DNA of 8,140 bases from Clostridia bacterium (GTDB lineage: Bacteria; Bacillota; Clostridia; Christensenellales; Aristaeellaceae): assembly GCA_900759005.1 (NCBI GenBank), contig CAAEUQ010000175.1:1-8140 (forward strand). The letters run 5' to 3'. Shown piece after piece: positions 5,864 through 8,140 of the stretch. A program made the position numbers and the translations under genes. Positions within the stretch are counted from its first letter, which is position 1; the number at the start of each line of letters is the position of its first letter. The notes under the pieces were generated by a model. That model ran no database searches, was not told the DNA's origin, and saw nothing but the letters and a program-made list of their open reading frames with translations.

Positions 5864-6421
5864 TCAGCGCTTCGCGCTTCGTTCGATCAGCTTTCGGTAA
5901 ATCGGCAGCATTTCGGACTCGGAGCACGCGCTGAACGCGTCTTCAGGCGAAAACCATTTTACGCCGCTGTTTTCATCGGGCTTGATGTGAATCGAATCCG
6001 TGTCGTCCGCCTCGAGAAGGTACGTAAGGTTCAGATGCAGGTGCGGAACGACGTATTTGCCGCGCTTGACGTGCGCTTTCACGGTGAGAATTTCAAGGGA
6101 GAACAAATCCTCGCCGGCAGATCGAATGTGCTGAATGCCTGTTTCCTCGCGCGCTTCCTTGAGCGCGACGGCGAGAGGATCATCCTGTCCGTCCGCGTGA
6201 CCGCCCGTCCACGACCAGCTGTTGTAAATGTTGTGATAGACCATCAGCACGCGCGAACGATCGGACGTTACAATCCACGAGGACGCGGTGAAATGCGCTG
6301 TTTCATTGGTGCGTTCAAGCAGGTCAGGGAAGAGCTCGGCGTAGCGCAGCATCATTCGCGCATCTTGCGTCTCCTGCTCGCACGCGGGCACATAAGTGCG
6401 AATGGAATCGATAAATCGCAT
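5864..6421 (-). CDS. Nudix hydrolase with an N-terminal extension and variant box, substrate unknown
   Basis: The 185-residue protein has about 45 residues of helical-looking N-terminal sequence before a Nudix fold that starts near AHFTASSWIV. The box spans 74-96 (GHADGQDDPLAVALKEAREE, then TGI). Glu89, Glu92 and Glu93, which bind metal, are intact. The first fixed Glu is Asp80, and the fixed Arg is Lys88. WSWTGGHADG is typical of a subgroup of Firmicutes Nudix proteins of unassigned function. The HLHLNLTYLLEAD strand (about 127-139) and the late VKWF motif (153-156) belong to the fold. A GGAGGG site lies 6-7 nt before the ATG. It is the first gene of the two-gene Nudix unit, with a promoter at 6449-6477. 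It differs strongly from its neighbour, so they are not a recent duplication. Confidence 0.88.
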   Translation of the reverse strand: MRFIDSIRTYVPACEQETQDARMMLRYAELFPDLLERTNETAHFTASSWIVTSDRSRVLMVYHNIYNSWSWTGGHADGQDDPLAVALKEAREETGIQHIRSAGEDLFSLEILTVKAHVKRGKYVVPHLHLNLTYLLEADDTDSIHIKPDENSGVKWFSPEDAFSACSESEMLPIYRKLIERSAKR

Positions 6422-6448
6422 TCAGATCCCTCCGAATTCATTTTCTTG

Positions 6449-6477
6449 ATTATACCCGCGAACGCCGTGAAAAGCAA
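6449..6477 (-). promoter_or_regulatory. Promoter of the two-gene Nudix unit
   Basis: The minus strand has a perfect TATAAT -10 box (6449-6454) and a weak TTGCTT -35 box (6472-6477) with a 17-nt spacer. The start point would be near 6442, leaving a leader of only about 20 nt that holds the GGAGGG ribosome binding site. Confidence 0.75.
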
Positions 6478-6487
6478 GCGGATGCGC

Positions 6488-6517
6488 AAAAAAAGGCCGG
6501 CGCTTTTGCACCGACCT
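6488..6517 (-). terminator. Intrinsic terminator after the CNNM/CorC gene
   Basis: On the minus strand a 10-bp stem with two G-U pairs closes an AAAA loop (6494-6517) and runs straight into seven U (6488-6494). It begins 21 nt past the stop codon and should separate this gene from the Nudix unit, which has its own promoter immediately beyond. Confidence 0.92.
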
Positions 6518-6538
6518 GTAAAGCCTTTGCGCGATTCG

Positions 6539-7795
6539 TCAGCTCGCGGCTTCCTCTGTCTTTTCGGGTTGAATCAGAGTGACCTTGATTTCGTCGACGC
6601 GGTGGTTGTCGACCTTGGTGACCTGCACATGAAGATTTTCGCAATCGAATGCGTCGCCAACCTGCGGGACGCGGCCGAAATACTCCATGACCCAGCCGCT
6701 GACGGAGACCATCTCCGAATCTGTTTTCAGCCCGAGCTGCTCGGCAAAGTCCGCAAAATTCATCGCTGCATCCACGATATAGGCGTTCGGCGCGATGCGG
6801 CGGAGCAGAACCTCCTCTTCGTCGTGTTCATCCCAGATTTCGCCGACGAGTTCCTCAAGAATGTCCTCCATCGTTACGATGCCGCAGGTGCCGCCATATT
6901 CGTCGATTACGACGGCGACATGCGTCTTTGCGCGCTGGAGCTTTTTCAGAATCAGGCTGATCGGCTCGTTTTCAAGCACGAAGATCGTGGGGGAGAGAAT
7001 CTCGCGAATCGGCTTGTCGGTAATGCCGGCGCCAACGTAAAAATCCTTTTGATGGAGCGTGCCGAGAATGTTGTCGATCGTGTCCTGATAGATCAGCAGG
7101 CGCGAATACTTCGTCTCGTTGAACATCTCCGCGATGCGTTTTTTGTCCGCGTCGACGGGCAGCGCCGCGAGATCCACGCGGTGAATCAGAATGTCGCGCG
7201 CTTCCTGCTCGGAGAATTCAATTGCGTTTTTCAGAAGTCCGCCCTCGTTTTCATCGATGCTGCCGTCCTGCTGAACCTCGTCGACCATCATCAGGAGCTC
7301 TTCCTGGGACATCTTGTTGCTCGGCTGGAGGTGGAACAGCTTGCTCAACAGCTTTTTCCACATGGAGAATACCGCGCACAGCGGGGTAAAGAACCAGATC
7401 ATTGCCTGAATGATCGGCGCGGAGAAGCACGCGAAGCTTTCCGCACAGTCCTTCGCGATGCTTTTCGGCGAGATTTCGCCGAAGATCAGAACGACGATCG
7501 TGACGACGACCGTGGATACCGTTGCGCCGATATCGCCCAGTTCGCGTGTGAACATGACCGTGCCAATGGACGCGAGCGCGATATTGACGATGTTATTGCC
7601 GATCAGAATCGTTGAAATCAGCTTGTCGTAGCGCTCTTCGAGTTTGCACGCGAGCGCCGCGCCGCGATCGCCCTTTTCGGCGAGCGTTTTCATCTTCGTC
7701 TTGTTCATTGACAGAAACGCAGTTTCCGTCGCGGAGAAATACGCCGACATGATCAGGCACACGAGCATGATCACTATATAAGAAACAGTAGACAC
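6539..7795 (-). CDS. CNNM/CorC-family (HlyC/CorC) membrane protein, likely divalent-cation transporter
   Basis: Proteins of this family are membrane proteins linked to Mg2+/Co2+ efflux or homeostasis. The 418-residue protein has the full layout. A DUF21/CNNM membrane domain (about 1-185) has four hydrophobic segments and the signatures SATETAFLS (21-29), LIGNNIVNI (64-72) and FGEISPKSIA (about 105-114). A CBS pair (about 195-325) ends in DEYGGTCGIVTMEDILEELV. A C-terminal CorC_HlyC domain follows (about 335-410). The start is uncertain: the frame opens with TTG at 7801, but AAGGAG lies only 2 nt before it. GTG at 7795 lies 8 nt after the same site and is preferred. The gene is monocistronic, with its own promoter, an unusual 187-nt leader and a terminator. 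Substrate and direction of transport are inferred from the family only. Confidence 0.93.
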   Translation of the reverse strand: MSTVSYIVIMLVCLIMSAYFSATETAFLSMNKTKMKTLAEKGDRGAALACKLEERYDKLISTILIGNNIVNIALASIGTVMFTRELGDIGATVSTVVVTIVVLIFGEISPKSIAKDCAESFACFSAPIIQAMIWFFTPLCAVFSMWKKLLSKLFHLQPSNKMSQEELLMMVDEVQQDGSIDENEGGLLKNAIEFSEQEARDILIHRVDLAALPVDADKKRIAEMFNETKYSRLLIYQDTIDNILGTLHQKDFYVGAGITDKPIREILSPTIFVLENEPISLILKKLQRAKTHVAVVIDEYGGTCGIVTMEDILEELVGEIWDEHDEEEVLLRRIAPNAYIVDAAMNFADFAEQLGLKTDSEMVSVSGWVMEYFGRVPQVGDAFDCENLHVQVTKVDNHRVDEIKVTLIQPEKTEEAAS

Positions 7796-7807
7796 TTTCA
7801 AAACTCC

Positions 7808-7896
7808 TTTAATCTGTTATTGATTGCTTGAAATACAACAAAAACACACCTGCCCCGCATCTTTCAAGCGGCGCAGATATGCTCTAACAGATTAAA
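7808..7896 (-). repeat. 12-bp perfect inverted repeat overlapping a Shine-Dalgarno sequence
   Basis: TTTAATCTGTTA and TAACAGATTAAA (7885-7896 and 7808-7819) are perfect complements 65 nt apart. In the transcript the second arm includes the AAA of AAAGGAG, so pairing would tuck the ribosome binding site of the CNNM/CorC gene against a long helix. The first arm contains the last codons and the start of the stop codon of the small leader ORF. The pairing encloses the terminator-like hairpin. Confidence 0.85.
7840..7878 (-). terminator. Terminator-like (attenuator) hairpin in the CNNM/CorC leader
   Basis: On the minus strand an 11-bp stem with one G-G mismatch and one G-U pair (7868-7878 with 7848-7858) closes a 9-nt loop. 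The sequence GUG and then five U (7840-7844) follow, within a wider U-rich run. It lies in the leader before the coding start. The three-nucleotide offset and the interrupted U-tract make it a moderate terminator at best. Confidence 0.5.
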
Positions 7897-7949
7897 TGAC
7901 GGATCAGACGATCATAATTCCCAGGATCGTCGCATCGGTCGTTATCCAT
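7884..7949 (-). CDS. Candidate leader peptide (21 aa), Asp-rich, upstream of the CNNM/CorC gene
   Basis: The ATG at 7949 opens a 21-codon frame beginning MDNDRCDDPGNYDRL and ending HLIC, with TAG at 7884-7886. Five Asp and one Pro fall in the first 13 residues. The C-terminal half is more basic and hydrophobic. It lies wholly inside the leader of the CNNM/CorC gene, and its last codons form the first arm of the helix that reaches that gene's ribosome binding site. The only Shine-Dalgarno-like sequence, AAAGGA, is about 15 nt before the ATG, which is far. A hairpin inside the frame (arms 7907-7913 and 7925-7931) means RNA structure alone could explain the sequence. Translation is therefore plausible, not shown. 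Confidence 0.42.
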   Translation of the reverse strand: MDNDRCDDPGNYDRLIRHLIC

Positions 7950-7988
7950 GCTGTCGATTTCCCGTCCTTTCTGAAATATACTGTTTCT

Positions 7989-8017
7989 ATTATAGTCGTT
8001 TCGATAAAAACTGTCAA
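7989..8017 (-). promoter_or_regulatory. Consensus sigma-A promoter of the CNNM/CorC gene
   Basis: The minus strand carries a perfect TTGACA (8012-8017), a 17-nt spacer and a perfect TATAAT (7989-7994). An A/T-rich stretch directly upstream (8018-8029) could act as an UP element. Such a strong promoter before a probable housekeeping transporter suggests control is exerted after initiation, in the leader. Confidence 0.92.
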
Positions 8018-8030
8018 GCAAAAAATTTTC

Positions 8031-8060
8031 CTGCCAAAGCTTATGCTGTAGCCTTACAAT
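8031..8060 (+). promoter_or_regulatory. Possible divergent promoter for the gene right of the window
   Basis: CTGCCA (8031-8036) and TACAAT (8055-8060) are 18 nt apart, with the A/T-rich tract 8018-8029 upstream. The -35 match is weak. The predicted start near 8067 would give a leader of at least 74 nt to the window's end. I see no coding frame in 8018-8140. Confidence 0.45.
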
Positions 8061-8134
8061 AGAAGTGAGACCGAGAAGAGATAGAAAAAAGCGATTGAAA
8101 CCGTTAGAATAAAGTCACCACACCGCATCCAACG

Positions 8135-8140
8135 AAAGGA
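8135..8140 (+). promoter_or_regulatory. Ribosome binding site at the right edge
   Basis: The window ends in AAAGGA, a good Shine-Dalgarno sequence on the plus strand. It implies a plus-strand gene starting within about 10 nt beyond the edge, divergent from the CNNM/CorC gene. The product cannot be seen. Confidence 0.5.

Larger units (their letters stand above)
7796..7982 (-). promoter_or_regulatory. Long structured leader of the CNNM/CorC gene
   Basis: The 187-nt leader runs from the predicted start near 7982 to the GTG start codon. In transcript order it holds: a hairpin with 7-bp arms (7925-7931 with 7907-7913) inside a small ORF; the first arm of a 12-bp pairing (7885-7896); a terminator-like hairpin (7848-7878); a U-rich stretch; an 8-nt segment (7826-7833) complementary to the hairpin loop region (7862-7869); the second arm of the 12-bp pairing (7808-7819); and the Shine-Dalgarno AAAGGAG (7804-7810). 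The conserved core motifs I know for the M-box and yybP-ykoY riboswitches are not apparent. It is probably a cis-regulatory RNA. Confidence 0.72.

Noticed and set aside
5420..7615. A 731-codon plus-strand open frame opposite both Nudix genes and the CNNM/CorC gene
   Set aside because: It crosses three genes with clear domains and good ribosome binding sites on the minus strand. Its translation shows no recognisable domain, is rich in Arg, His, Val and Asp in the manner of antisense frames in GC-rich DNA, and has no ribosome binding site.
7808..7896. The 12-bp inverted repeat as ends of a small mobile element
   Set aside because: There are no flanking target duplications, the interior is only 65 nt, and one arm is tied to a Shine-Dalgarno sequence, which fits RNA structure better.
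7796..7982. M-box (ykoK) or yybP-ykoY riboswitch before the CNNM/CorC gene
   Set aside because: I looked for the conserved GGUGAGGCUCCU-type M-box core and for the yybP-ykoY core and found neither. A covariance-model search is still needed to exclude them fully.
1..8140. CRISPR array, tRNA/rRNA, insertion sequence or attachment site
   Set aside because: No regularly spaced direct repeats, cloverleaf-like sequence, transposase frame or integrase context was seen.

Overview
The window looks like chromosomal core-genome DNA from a fairly GC-rich (by eye mid-50s %) member of the Firmicutes, most likely Clostridia. The evidence is strong AGGAGG-type ribosome binding sites, near-consensus TTGACA/TATAAT promoters, a zinc-ribbon form of ribosomal protein L33, the tig-clpP-clpX order, and two MutT/Nudix genes beside a CNNM/CorC membrane protein. 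I cannot name a genus. I see no mobile element, CRISPR array, tRNA or rRNA.

Positions 1-1910 are read on the minus strand. A perfect-consensus promoter (1882-1910) drives rplJ (L10) and rplL (L7/L12) through a roughly 165-nt leader that contains an intrinsic terminator just before rplJ, the layout of an L10-leader attenuator. A terminator (721-755) ends this unit. A second promoter (623-651) starts rpmG (L33), secE and nusG; nusG runs off the left edge. The usual bacterial order puts rplJ-rplL downstream of nusG-rplK-rplA and upstream of rpoB, so rplJL is displaced here.

Positions 1961-5383 are read on the plus strand. Trigger factor (tig) has its own promoter and terminator. It is followed by clpP and clpX, which are 3 nt apart and encode the two parts of the ClpXP protease. 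A 16-bp perfect hairpin (5342-5383) separates clpX from the convergent genes. Together the plus-strand genes handle nascent-chain folding and regulated proteolysis, and they lie divergent from ribosomal-stalk genes.

Positions 5384-8017 are read on the minus strand. Two tandem Nudix hydrolases share one promoter. Upstream of them is a CNNM/CorC-family (DUF21-CBS-CBS-CorC_HlyC) membrane protein with its own terminator. Its perfect-consensus promoter lies 187 nt upstream of the start codon. That leader is the most interesting part of the window. It holds a 21-codon Asp-rich small ORF, a 12-bp perfect inverted repeat that joins the end of the small ORF to the Shine-Dalgarno region of the membrane-protein gene, a terminator-like hairpin, and an 8-bp pairing that can either compete with that hairpin or form a pseudoknot with its loop. 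I recognise no known riboswitch class in it. It is a candidate undescribed cis-regulator, perhaps sensing Mg2+ or another divalent ion. The right edge (8018-8140) carries a weak plus-strand promoter and ends in an AAAGGA ribosome binding site for a gene beyond the window.
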